NCBI GenBank assembly: GCA_025928735.1 | Contig: JAICIW010000011.1 | Coordinates: forward strand, 1-16,473 | Direction: 5' to 3' | Length of the DNA: 16,473 nucleotides | From: Rhodanobacteraceae bacterium | GTDB taxonomy: Bacteria > Pseudomonadota > Gammaproteobacteria > Xanthomonadales > Rhodanobacteraceae | Shown here: in pieces, positions 1 to 6,974 of the stretch | Layout of the letters: every line of letters starts with the position of its first letter | Position numbering within the stretch: position 1 is the first letter of the stretch | Translations under genes and position numbers: made by a program | The notes under the pieces: generated by a model | Seen by the model: the letters and a program-made list of their open reading frames with translations, nothing else | What the model was told of the DNA's origin: nothing | The model's database searches: none

Positions 1-56
1 CCGTGCTCGCCCAGGCCAACCAGGTCCCGCAGACGGTCCTCAAGCTGCTCGGCTAA
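1..56 (+). CDS. fliC: Flagellin, C-terminal end only (5' part outside window)
   Basis: Only the last 17 codons are present, read in the frame starting at base 3 and ending with TAA at 54-56. They encode VLAQANQVPQTVLKLLG, the classic end of bacterial flagellin: the D0 helix that lines the filament core and carries the A-Q-A-N-Q-x-P-Q-x-V-L-x-L-L signature. The protein would be exported through the flagellar type III apparatus and polymerise into the filament. An intrinsic terminator follows about 50 nt downstream, so this is the end of its transcript. The symbol is inferred from the tail alone; a paralogous flagellin is equally possible. Confidence 0.88.
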   Translation, partial: VLAQANQVPQTVLKLLG

Positions 57-108
57 AAAACGTCCCGGGTGGGTCCTCCCCCTCCCACACGCCCATCCGG
101 GCGTCCTC

Positions 109-137
109 AAGGCCCCGCCCACGCGGGGCCTTTTTTT
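109..137 (+). terminator. Intrinsic terminator of the flagellin gene
   Basis: Perfect 7-bp GC stem GGCCCCG (111-117) / CGGGGCC (124-130) with a 6-nt loop, followed at once by seven T residues (131-137) and preceded by AA. A smaller hairpin, ACGCCC/GGGCGT at 89-104, lies just upstream. This is a textbook rho-independent terminator separating flagellin from the next gene. Confidence 0.93.
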
Positions 138-145
138 GCGCACCC

Positions 146-172
146 TAAAGAAGTCCGGCACGCGGCCGATAG
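146..172 (+). promoter_or_regulatory. Sigma-28 (FliA) promoter of the flagellin-tail gene
   Basis: TAAA at 146-149, a spacer of exactly 15 nt (150-164), then GCCGATAG at 165-172. The FliA consensus is TAAA-N15-GCCGATAA, so only the last base differs. It lies immediately after the flagellin terminator and about 115 nt upstream of the ATG at 287, pointing at that gene. It predicts late expression, together with flagellin and after hook completion. Confidence 0.88.
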
Positions 173-286
173 ATGTCGTAACGGATTGTTTTCGAGGTGC
201 CGGCGTTGCAGCGGGGGAGCTGATCCATCTGTGTGTGGGGGCATTGCGGCAAGACTGTTCGAACCAGCAGCAGAGGAACCCGGACC

Positions 287-811
287 ATGCCACCGATCGA
301 TACCACCGCGCCGCTCGCCGGCCTGCCCGAGGCGCCGCGTCCACCCGCCCGGCAAGGCGGCAAACCCCCGCAGCCCATGACCGGGAAGGTGTTCGCCCTG
401 AGGGACGGCTCGGGTTACGCGGCCCTGGCCAGCGACGGCAATTACTACCGAGTTGACGCCGGCAACGGACTGACGTTTTCACGCGCGGGCGGCTTCGTGG
501 ACGCCGCGATGGTGGACGTGGAGTACGGTCCGGTAAAGCCCGCAATGCCCGGAGCGGATCGGGACATCGGCACGGCCGTCCCCGGACCGGATGGCGCAAC
601 GGGCGCCGATGCTTCGGACGATGGCGTCGATGTGCAATTGTCGGGCAACGCGCCGCGCGGCCTGCCGGCGCCGCATCCCGCGTTGCACGACGCCGGGCAC
701 GCGGTCGCGAGTTCGCGCACGACCCACGCGCAGATCAGGCAGCAGCCCGAGGCGGCCGTCGTTTCGCAAGCCAATCTTTCTGCGCAGAGCGTGGTCGCAC
801 TGCTTCGCTGA
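287..811 (+). CDS. Uncharacterised late flagellar protein with flagellin-like C-terminal tail
   Basis: Encodes 174 aa with no family I can name. The ATG at 287 is chosen because AGAGGAA (272-278) lies 8 nt upstream; an in-frame ATG at 233 lacks such a site. Residues 1-31 are Pro/Ala-rich. Residues 33-70 (GKVFALRD..., then DGNYYRVDAGNGLTFS) look like a small beta domain and loosely recall variable D2/D3 segments of flagellins. Residues 85-140 look disordered. Residues 146-174 align without gaps to the flagellin C-terminal D0 segment: VVSQANLSAQSVVALLR against VLAQANQVPQTVLKLLG of the flagellin in this window (8 of 17 identical), with the further flagellin-like pattern AQIRQQ upstream. The flagellin N-terminal D0/D1 is absent. 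A near-perfect FliA promoter precedes the gene. It could be a secreted filament-associated protein, a FliS-binding factor or a flagellin relic; function is unknown. Confidence 0.75.
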   Translation: MPPIDTTAPLAGLPEAPRPPARQGGKPPQPMTGKVFALRDGSGYAALASDGNYYRVDAGNGLTFSRAGGFVDAAMVDVEYGPVKPAMPGADRDIGTAVPGPDGATGADASDDGVDVQLSGNAPRGLPAPHPALHDAGHAVASSRTTHAQIRQQPEAAVVSQANLSAQSVVALLR

Positions 812-865
812 TGCCCGTGCCGCAAGTGTTTTCGCTGCCCTCATCCCGGGCCGCGAGTACGTGCG

Positions 866-1189
866 CTACACCTGCATGTTCATCACTTCCTTGTAAGCGT
901 TCACCAGTCGGTTGCGCACCTGCACGCCCATCTGGAACGCGAGACTCGCTTCCTGCGTGTCGATCATCACGTCGTACAACGCGACGCCCGGCTTGCCGGC
1001 CTGAAACGCCTGCGCTTCGCCGGTGGCCGCCTGCTGCATGTCGTTGATGCGGTCCAGCGACGCACGCATGGCCTGGCCGAATCCGCCGGTGCCGGAGGCG
1101 GCCGTCGCGGCCTTCGCGGGTGTACCGCCAGCCTGTGTCGCCAGCACCTTCATCTGCTGGATCACGCCCTGCATGCCGACCGGATTCAT
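866..1189 (-). CDS. fliE: Flagellar hook-basal body protein FliE
   Basis: Encodes 107 aa, the usual FliE length. FliE is a small exported protein that links the FliF MS ring to the proximal rod and is needed for export of later substrates. The C-terminal half is diagnostic: ASLDRINDMQQAA, then a segment with SLAFQMGVQVRNRLVNAYKE and the ending MNMQV. Residues 20-37 are Ala/Thr/Gly-rich. The start is the ATG at 1187-1189 because AGGAGAGAT (complement of 1192-1200) lies just upstream; an extended reading to 1216 would put this site inside the gene. It is transcribed away from fliF, although in most gammaproteobacteria fliE and fliF form one operon. It converges on the uncharacterised gene ending at 811, with 54 nt between them. 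Confidence 0.95.
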   Translation of the reverse strand: MNPVGMQGVIQQMKVLATQAGGTPAKAATAASGTGGFGQAMRASLDRINDMQQAATGEAQAFQAGKPGVALYDVMIDTQEASLAFQMGVQVRNRLVNAYKEVMNMQV

Positions 1190-1216
1190 GGATCTCTCCT
1201 CATTGATGCGGAGCAA

Positions 1217-1234
1217 AGGCTAGCAGCGGGCCGC
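1217..1234 (-). promoter_or_regulatory. Possible sigma-54 promoter of fliE
   Basis: On the minus strand the sequence CGGCCCG-N4-TAGCC places GG (1231-1232) and GC (1219-1220) exactly 10 nt apart, as needed for -24/-12 elements. It matches about 8 of 12 positions of TGGCACG-N4-TTGCA. The predicted transcript start near 1207 would leave a short leader that still contains the fliE ribosome site. Early flagellar genes are RpoN-dependent in many relatives, but the match is imperfect and the region is GC-rich. Confidence 0.35.
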
Positions 1235-1441
1235 CGGCTTCCATGTCCGCAAATGGCATCAAAACGATGGGCTTTTCTTCCGATTGCCCGGAAATGCCGG
1301 TGCCCATAATGGCCACCGTTGTCAAAGCCCGTTCCGCAGGCGTGGGAACGGAACCGCAGACCCACGACACGTTGCCATGTCATTCAAATCGCAGCCCGCA
1401 TCGTCGCTCACCCGCTCGCAGCGCAGGCCGGGAAGCCGCCA

Positions 1442-3151
1442 GTGAGCGGAAACGACGCCAGCGTCGCCACCAGCGGCATGAAGAATCCCGGCCAGGGCGG
1501 CCGCGCCATGCTCGAGCGCGGGCTGGGGTGGACGCGACGCAATCCGCTGATCCCGTTGCTGGTGGGCGGCGCGATGGTCGTGGCGATCATTGCCGCGCTG
1601 GTGCTGTGGGCCGGCGGCCCCGATTACCGCGTGCTCTACAGCAACCTCAGCGACAGCGACGGCGGCAAGATCATCACCGCGCTGGAACAACAAAACATTC
1701 CCTACCAATTCGCGCAGGGCGGCCACACCCTGATGGTGCCCTCCGACAAGGTCTACAACCTGCGCCTGAAGCTCGCCGAACAGGGCCTGCCGCAAGCGGG
1801 CAACGTCGGTTTCGCGATCATGGACAAGCAGCCGTTCGGCATCAGCCAGTTCGCCGAACAGGTCAATTACCAGCGCGGTCTGCAGGGCGAGCTGGCCAAC
1901 TCCATCGAAGTGCTGGACCCCGTGCAAAGCGCGCGCGTGCACCTGGCGCTGCCCAAGGATTCGCTGTTCGTGCGCGAGCGCCAGCCGGCGAAAGCCACCG
2001 TGGTGCTGACGTTGCGTCCCGGCCGCGCGCTGGGCGAAGGCCAGGTCAACGCGATCGTGCACATGGTGTCGTCCAGCGTGCGTGACCTTGCCGCCGACAA
2101 CGTCACGGTGGTCGACCAGAACGGACATCTGTTGACACGCAACGGCGCCGATGCCGACCTCGATGGCACCCAGCTCGATTACGTGCGCGAAGTGGAACAC
2201 CGTTACCAGCAACGCATCGAAAGCATCCTCACCCCGATGCTCGGCGCCGGCAACGTGCACGCGCAGGTCACCGCGCAGGTGGATTTCAACCACCGCGAGG
2301 AAACCGACGAACACTATGGCCCGAACCAGGGCAACAGCCCGTCCGCGGTACGCAGCCATCAGGTGGATTTCACGCGCGCGGACGGCCAGGGCGGTCCGGG
2401 CGGCATCCCCGGTGCGTTGACCAACACCCCGCCGGGTTCGGCGGCATCACCGATCAACAACCCGCCCAGCAGCGCCGCCACTACCAACGGGCCCAATGGC
2501 AAGACCACGGCCAGCAGCGACGCCGATCCGCAAAGTGGCGACCTGCACCGCGAAAGCACCACCAATTACGAAGTCGATCGCAACATCACCCATACCCAGC
2601 ACAGCCTCGGCGCGGTGCAGCGGCTGTCGGTCGCGGTGGTGGTGAATTATCGCGACGAGAAGCAGAAGGACGGCAGCATCAAGCCCGTGGCGCTGGCCCC
2701 CACCACGATGAAGCAGATCGACGACCTGACCCGCGAAGCGATGGGCTTTTCGCAGCAGCGGGGCGACACGCTGGCGGTGGTCAACAGCGCATTCAGCGCC
2801 TCGGCCAATGCACCCGGCCAGGATCCATGGTGGAAGCAGTTCGACTGGTTCAGCCTGCTCGGCACGCTCGGGCGCTACCTGCTGGTGCTGATCGCGGCGA
2901 TCGTGCTGTACCGGATGGTGGTGAAGCCGCTGCGGCAACGCTGGCTCAGCCTGGCCGCGAGCGTCCCGGCCACGCCGGCCGCGCGAGCCGGTGCGGAAGC
3001 ATCATCGGAACATGCGCCGGTGCCACGCAAGACGCAACGCAAGGCTTCCACCTACGAACACGGCCTCAACGACCTGAAGGACATGGCCAAGAACGACCCG
3101 GCCATGGTGGCGATGATCGTCCGCAACTGGATCAAGCGCGATGGCCAGTAA
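1442..3151 (+). CDS. fliF: Flagellar MS-ring protein FliF
   Basis: Forms the membrane MS ring, the platform for rod, switch and export gate. From GTG 1442 it has 569 aa, close to the usual 550-570. Membrane helix 1 is at about residues 35-58 (PLIPLLVGGAMVVAIIAALV). The periplasmic YscJ/FliF ring domains follow (YRVLYSNLSD, then QLNYQRGLQGELANSIEVLD-type core). A low-complexity Pro/Ser/Asn loop (GGIPGALTNTPPG...) precedes membrane helix 2 at about 476-497. The C-terminus NDPAMVAMIVRNWIKRD is the FliG-binding tail. The start is uncertain: the frame is open from a TTG at 1319; GTG 1442 has GGAAG (1431-1435) 6 nt upstream; ATG 1478 would give 557 aa. It opens the main cluster and overlaps fliG by 11 nt. 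Confidence 0.96.
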   Translation: MSGNDASVATSGMKNPGQGGRAMLERGLGWTRRNPLIPLLVGGAMVVAIIAALVLWAGGPDYRVLYSNLSDSDGGKIITALEQQNIPYQFAQGGHTLMVPSDKVYNLRLKLAEQGLPQAGNVGFAIMDKQPFGISQFAEQVNYQRGLQGELANSIEVLDPVQSARVHLALPKDSLFVRERQPAKATVVLTLRPGRALGEGQVNAIVHMVSSSVRDLAADNVTVVDQNGHLLTRNGADADLDGTQLDYVREVEHRYQQRIESILTPMLGAGNVHAQVTAQVDFNHREETDEHYGPNQGNSPSAVRSHQVDFTRADGQGGPGGIPGALTNTPPGSAASPINNPPSSAATTNGPNGKTTASSDADPQSGDLHRESTTNYEVDRNITHTQHSLGAVQRLSVAVVVNYRDEKQKDGSIKPVALAPTTMKQIDDLTREAMGFSQQRGDTLAVVNSAFSASANAPGQDPWWKQFDWFSLLGTLGRYLLVLIAAIVLYRMVVKPLRQRWLSLAASVPATPAARAGAEASSEHAPVPRKTQRKASTYEHGLNDLKDMAKNDPAMVAMIVRNWIKRDGQ

Positions 3152-4145
3152 CGCGAACATGACCCATCTTCGCCGCAGCGCGATCCTGTTGCTGGCGCTG
3201 GACGACGAAAGCGCGGCGATGGTGCTGCGCCAGTTGCCCGCGCGCGAAGTCCAGGAAGTCAGCCAGGAAATGGCCCGGCTGGACAACGTTTCGCATGAAG
3301 ACATGCACCAGGTCATGGACGAATTCCAGGACGAAGCCGAGCAATACGCCGCGCTGAATCTCAATTCCACCGAGCACATCCGCGCGGTGCTGGAAAAGGC
3401 GCTGGGCACGGAACGCGCGGCCAGCCTGCTGATCGACATCATGGACAACAACGGCGCCAACTCCGGCATCGACGCGCTGAACCTGATGGAAGCGGCGACC
3501 GTTTCGGAAATGATCCGCGAGGAACATCCGCAGATCATCGCCACGATCCTGGTGCATCTGGAGCGCCGCCAAGCCGCGGACGTGCTGGCCACCTTCGAGG
3601 AAAAGCTGCGCAACGACGTGGTGCTGCGCATCGCGACGTTCAGCGGCGTGCAGCCGGCGGCCTTGCAGGAACTCACCGAAGTGCTGGGCAACATGCTGAA
3701 CGGCCAGAACCTGCGCCGCAGCAAGATGGGCGGCGTGCACACCGCGGCCGAGATCCTGAACCTTATGAATTCCGCGCTGGAAGAAGCCGCGATCGAAAGC
3801 GTGCGTGCGCACAACAAGGATCTTGCGCAAAGCATCATCGACGAGATGTTCCTGTTCGACAACCTGATCGAGATGGACGATCTCGGCATCCAGCGCCTGC
3901 TGAAGGAAATCGACACCAACTCGCTGAGGTTCGCATTGAAGGGCGCGCCGGAAGCGTTGCGCGACAAGTTCCTCAAGAACATGTCCACCCGCGCCGCCGA
4001 CCTGCTGCGCGAAGAGATGGAAGGCAGCGGACCGGTACGCATGTCGCAGGTCGAAAAGGAACAGAAGGCGATCCTGCTGGTGGTGCGCAAGCTCGCCAAC
4101 GACGGCGAGATCGTGCTGGGCGGCGGCGACGACGCGTATGTCTGA
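3141..4145 (+). CDS. fliG: Flagellar motor switch protein FliG
   Basis: 334 aa, the standard length. FliG sits on top of the C ring, binds FliF by its N-terminal domain and generates torque with MotA through its C-terminal domain. Visible hallmarks are the N-terminal RRSAILLLALDDESAAMVLR, the EHPQ motif at residues 128-131 of the middle domain, and the C-terminal torque region with LRFALKGAPEALRDKFLKNM followed by the charged helix and the family-typical end GGGDDAYV. The start at 3141 overlaps the fliF end by 11 nt; an ATG at 3159 is a possible alternative that removes six residues. It overlaps fliH by 8 nt, so translation of the three genes is probably coupled. Confidence 0.98.
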   Translation: MASNANMTHLRRSAILLLALDDESAAMVLRQLPAREVQEVSQEMARLDNVSHEDMHQVMDEFQDEAEQYAALNLNSTEHIRAVLEKALGTERAASLLIDIMDNNGANSGIDALNLMEAATVSEMIREEHPQIIATILVHLERRQAADVLATFEEKLRNDVVLRIATFSGVQPAALQELTEVLGNMLNGQNLRRSKMGGVHTAAEILNLMNSALEEAAIESVRAHNKDLAQSIIDEMFLFDNLIEMDDLGIQRLLKEIDTNSLRFALKGAPEALRDKFLKNMSTRAADLLREEMEGSGPVRMSQVEKEQKAILLVVRKLANDGEIVLGGGDDAYV

Positions 4146-4881
4146 CGGCGCCTCCGACAGCACCAGATCCTGGCAGCCCTGGCGCATGGACGAACTGCCG
4201 GAAGCCGTCCCGGCCGATACTGCGCACGGCAAGCGCGACGCAGTCGACGAACGCGCGTTCCGGCAGCAGTCGGAACTGCGTGCGTTGCGCGAAAAAACCC
4301 GCGTCGCCGCGCATCAGGAAGGCTATACAGCCGGCTTCGCCGAAGGTCGGGAAAAAGGCCACGCCGAAGGCTTGCGGGCCAGTCGCGAAGCCGGTGAACG
4401 CGAACTCGCCGAACGCCGTCGCGAACTCGTCGAGCCGCTGGTCGTGCTGGTCAATGGTTTGCGCGAAGCGCTGGAGCAGCTCGACACCGACATCGGTGAC
4501 AGTCTCGCCGACGTGGCGCTGGTCGCCGGTCGGCAATTGGCGGGTGACGCGCTGCAGGCGAAACCGGAACAGATCCGCACGTTGATCCGCGAATTGCTTC
4601 GCGAGGAACCGCTGTTCAGCGGCCAGCCGCGCCTGCGCCTGCATCCGGACGATCTCGCGCTGGTGGACACGCAGCTGGCGGACGAACTCGGCGCCACCGG
4701 CTGGAAGGTGCAGGCCGATGCGACGCTCGAACGCGGCGGCTGTCGCGTCACCGGGCCCGAAGGCGAACTCAACGCCACCCGCGAAGTGCGCTGGCAGGCG
4801 TTGCTGGCACGCGCGCGCCGTTATGGCAGCGCGCCCATCCGCGACGCCAAACCGCGTCGCGCCCGCAAGCGCGCCTCATGA
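4138..4881 (+). CDS. fliH: Flagellar export ATPase regulator FliH
   Basis: 247 aa, soluble cytoplasmic partner that holds FliI inactive and docks it to the C ring and export gate. The N-terminus has the tryptophan patch SWQPWRMDEL (W12, W15), matching the segment that binds FliN/FlhA in known FliH proteins. Residues 62-78 show an unbroken GxxxG ladder with glycines at 62, 66, 70, 74 and 78, the known FliH helix-packing repeat. A long Glu/Arg-rich coiled coil follows, and the C-terminal FliH/HrpE domain (residues about 110-230) ends the conserved part. The ATG at 4138 overlaps the fliG stop by 8 nt, and the gene ends in an ATGA overlap with fliI. Confidence 0.95.
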   Translation: MSDGASDSTRSWQPWRMDELPEAVPADTAHGKRDAVDERAFRQQSELRALREKTRVAAHQEGYTAGFAEGREKGHAEGLRASREAGERELAERRRELVEPLVVLVNGLREALEQLDTDIGDSLADVALVAGRQLAGDALQAKPEQIRTLIRELLREEPLFSGQPRLRLHPDDLALVDTQLADELGATGWKVQADATLERGGCRVTGPEGELNATREVRWQALLARARRYGSAPIRDAKPRRARKRAS

Positions 4882-6266
4882 GCGCGCTCGAAGCCCATCG
4901 CCACAGCGAGCATTGGCAGGCCGTGCTGGGCAAGGTGCGCGAGCGCGTCAGCGGCGTACCGAATTGCCAGAGCAGCGGCCGCATCGTGCGCGCCACCGGC
5001 CTGGTGCTGGAGGCCGTGGGTTTGCGCGTGCCGCTCGGCAGCGGCTGCCGCATCGAATTGTCGCAACTGGAAGCCGGCGAAGCCCGCTTCGCGGAAGCGG
5101 AAGTGGTCGGCTTTGCAGGCGACCGCGTATTCCTGATGCCACTGGCGGAAACCAGCGGCCTGGCGCCCGGCGCGCGCGTGTTCCTGCTCGGCGACGACGG
5201 CAGCACCGGCGCGCGTCGGTACCCGCTCGGTGAAGGCCTGCTCGGCCGCGTGGTGGATGGCAACGGCTATCCGCTGGACGGCCTCGATCCGCTCGACGAC
5301 CTGCCGCATCGGACCCTGCACGCGCCGTCCATCAATCCGCTGCGGCGCGCGCCGATCAATACCCAGATCGACGTCGGCATCCGCGCCATCAACACGCTGC
5401 TGTGCATCGGCCGCGGCCAGCGCATGGGCCTGTTCGCGGGCTCCGGCGTCGGCAAGTCGGTGCTGCTCGGGATGATGGCGCGCTACACCAGCGCCGACCG
5501 CATCGTGGTCGGGCTGATCGGCGAGCGCGGCCGCGAGGTCAAGGATTTCATCGACAACATCCTCGGCGCCGAAGGCTTGCGCCGTTCGGTCGTGGTCGCG
5601 GCGCCCGCCGACACCTCGCCGTTGCAACGCCTGCAGGGCGCGGCCTACGCCACGCGCCTCGCCGAAGGTTTTCGCGACGCCGGCCACAGCGTGCTGCTGA
5701 TCATGGATTCGCTGACGCGCTACGCGATGGCGCAGCGCGAGATCGCGCTCGCAATCGGCGAACCCCCGGCGACCAAGGGTTATCCGCCGTCGGTGTTCGC
5801 CAAGCTGCCCGCACTGGTCGAGCGCGCCGGCAATGCCGAACACGGCGGTGGTTCGATCACGGCGTTCTACACCGTGTTGACCGAAGGCGACGACCAGCAG
5901 GATCCGATCGCGGATTCGGCGCGCGCGATCCTGGATGGCCACATCGTGCTGTCGCGCCAGCTCGCCGAATCGGGGCACTATCCCGCGATCGACATCGAGG
6001 CTTCGATCAGCCGCGCGATGACCGCGCTGGTGGACGACACCGAATTGCGTCAGGCGCAACGGCTGAAGCAACTGTTCTCGCTGTACCAGCGCAACCGCGA
6101 CCTGATCGGCGTCGGCGCCTACAGCCGCGGCCACGATTCGCAACTGGACGAAGCGGTGTCGCGCTATCCGGACATCGAAGCGTTCCTGCAGCAAGCGATC
6201 AACGAGCGCGCCGACGTGGACCAATCGCGCGCCGCGCTGGCGCAACTGATCGAGGACGAACCGTGA
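4878..6266 (+). CDS. fliI: Flagellum-specific type III export ATPase FliI
   Basis: 462 aa hexameric ATPase at the base of the export apparatus, related to the F1 beta subunit; it powers unloading of chaperone-substrate complexes. Walker A is AGSGVGKS at residues 187-194, the catalytic glutamate lies in GERGRE (E216), and Walker B is SVLLIMD ending at D277. The type III ATPase signature ALAIGEPPATKGYPPSVF follows. The N-terminal beta-barrel domain (residues 30-110) is intact. The ATG overlaps the fliH stop by 4 nt. Unlike the joins upstream, it is followed by a 239-nt non-coding gap before fliJ. Confidence 0.98.
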   Translation: MSALEAHRHSEHWQAVLGKVRERVSGVPNCQSSGRIVRATGLVLEAVGLRVPLGSGCRIELSQLEAGEARFAEAEVVGFAGDRVFLMPLAETSGLAPGARVFLLGDDGSTGARRYPLGEGLLGRVVDGNGYPLDGLDPLDDLPHRTLHAPSINPLRRAPINTQIDVGIRAINTLLCIGRGQRMGLFAGSGVGKSVLLGMMARYTSADRIVVGLIGERGREVKDFIDNILGAEGLRRSVVVAAPADTSPLQRLQGAAYATRLAEGFRDAGHSVLLIMDSLTRYAMAQREIALAIGEPPATKGYPPSVFAKLPALVERAGNAEHGGGSITAFYTVLTEGDDQQDPIADSARAILDGHIVLSRQLAESGHYPAIDIEASISRAMTALVDDTELRQAQRLKQLFSLYQRNRDLIGVGAYSRGHDSQLDEAVSRYPDIEAFLQQAINERADVDQSRAALAQLIEDEP

Positions 6267-6505
6267 GCGCGTCCTCGAAAACGCAACTTCGCGGAAACGC
6301 GACGCTGCGCATCCGACTGCAAGCTTTTGTGGCAGGCGCACCCGCCGACCGGACCGGGTTCACATTCCTGGAACCGGCACTCGCCTGCGCATGCGGGCTT
6401 GCACGGTTCATGCATCACGCCCCTCGTTCCCGTCGGCCGCGACTCGGCCGCAAGCATTCCCTGGCCGGCCGCGGCATGCGGCGGACTTTTTCCGGAAACC
6501 AAGCA
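6267..6505 (+). other. 239-nt non-coding gap between fliI and fliJ
   Basis: No convincing gene lies here; open frames through it have no start with a ribosome site and no recognisable protein. It holds a small perfect hairpin TCGCG-GAAA-CGCGA (6289-6302), a GGTTC/GAACC inverted pair near 6357-6375 and several GC palindromes toward the end. I found no sigma-54 element with the correct spacing and no sigma-28 element. fliI and fliJ usually abut or overlap, so the gap is unusual. Confidence 0.6.
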
Positions 6506-6955
6506 ATGAAGTTCAATCCGTTGGACGCGCTCATCGAGGAAAGCCGCAAGGCGCGCGACAAGGCCGGCCGCACGCTGGCCGAGGATCGCCGCAGCCAGCA
6601 GCAGACCGCGAAGCAGCTCGACACCCTGACCCATTACAAGCAGGAATATCGCCGCCGGCTGCACGACGCGCTGATGCAGGGCATGGATGTCGGCCTGTTG
6701 AACAACTACCAGAGCTTCATCCATTCGCTGGATGACGCGATCGGCTGCGCCGGCGTCCGGCTGCAACAGCACAGCACCAAGGTCAGCGTCAGCCAGCAGT
6801 CGTGGCGCCAGCAGCAGAAACAGCTTTCGTCGTACGACACCCTCGCCAGCCGCCGCGCCGCGCGCGAACAGCTGAAGCAAGTGCGGCAGGAACAGCGTCA
6901 CGCCGACGAGGCCACCAACAACGCGCAAGCCCGCCAGCGTTCCGGCGGCCGCTGA
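6506..6955 (+). CDS. fliJ: Flagellar export chaperone/stalk protein FliJ
   Basis: 149 aa, matching the typical FliJ size of about 147. FliJ is an all-helical coiled coil that inserts into the FliI hexamer, links it to FlhA and recycles export chaperones. The start is the ATG at 6506 with GGAAA (6494-6498) 7 nt upstream, giving MKFNPLDALIEESRKARDKA. The rest is charged and Gln-rich helix with no membrane segment; the motif YKQEYRRRL and the cluster LLNNYQSFIHSLDDAI fit the family. It ends 19 nt before fliK. Identification rests on position, length and pattern, since FliJ is poorly conserved. Confidence 0.9.
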   Translation: MKFNPLDALIEESRKARDKAGRTLAEDRRSQQQTAKQLDTLTHYKQEYRRRLHDALMQGMDVGLLNNYQSFIHSLDDAIGCAGVRLQQHSTKVSVSQQSWRQQQKQLSSYDTLASRRAAREQLKQVRQEQRHADEATNNAQARQRSGGR

Positions 6956-6974
6956 GTTTCGAAGGGCATCCATC

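Noticed and set aside
287..811. Identity as FlaG, which often lies next to fliC
   Set aside because: No FlaG-like C-terminal domain is seen; the tail matches flagellin D0 instead.
1343..1358. Possible sigma-54 promoter for fliF, TGGGAAC-N4-CCGCA
   Set aside because: The spacing fits but only about 7 of 12 positions match and the TT of the -12 element is missing; such matches arise by chance in GC-rich DNA.
4821..6341. 506-codon open frame on the minus strand across fliI
   Set aside because: It is a shadow of the fliI coding sequence, with His/Arg/Ala-biased translation and no ribosome site.
5402..6505. Long N-terminal extension of the fliJ frame running back into fliI
   Set aside because: It overlaps fliI out of frame and is Arg-rich nonsense; the ATG at 6506 with its ribosome site gives a normal-length FliJ.
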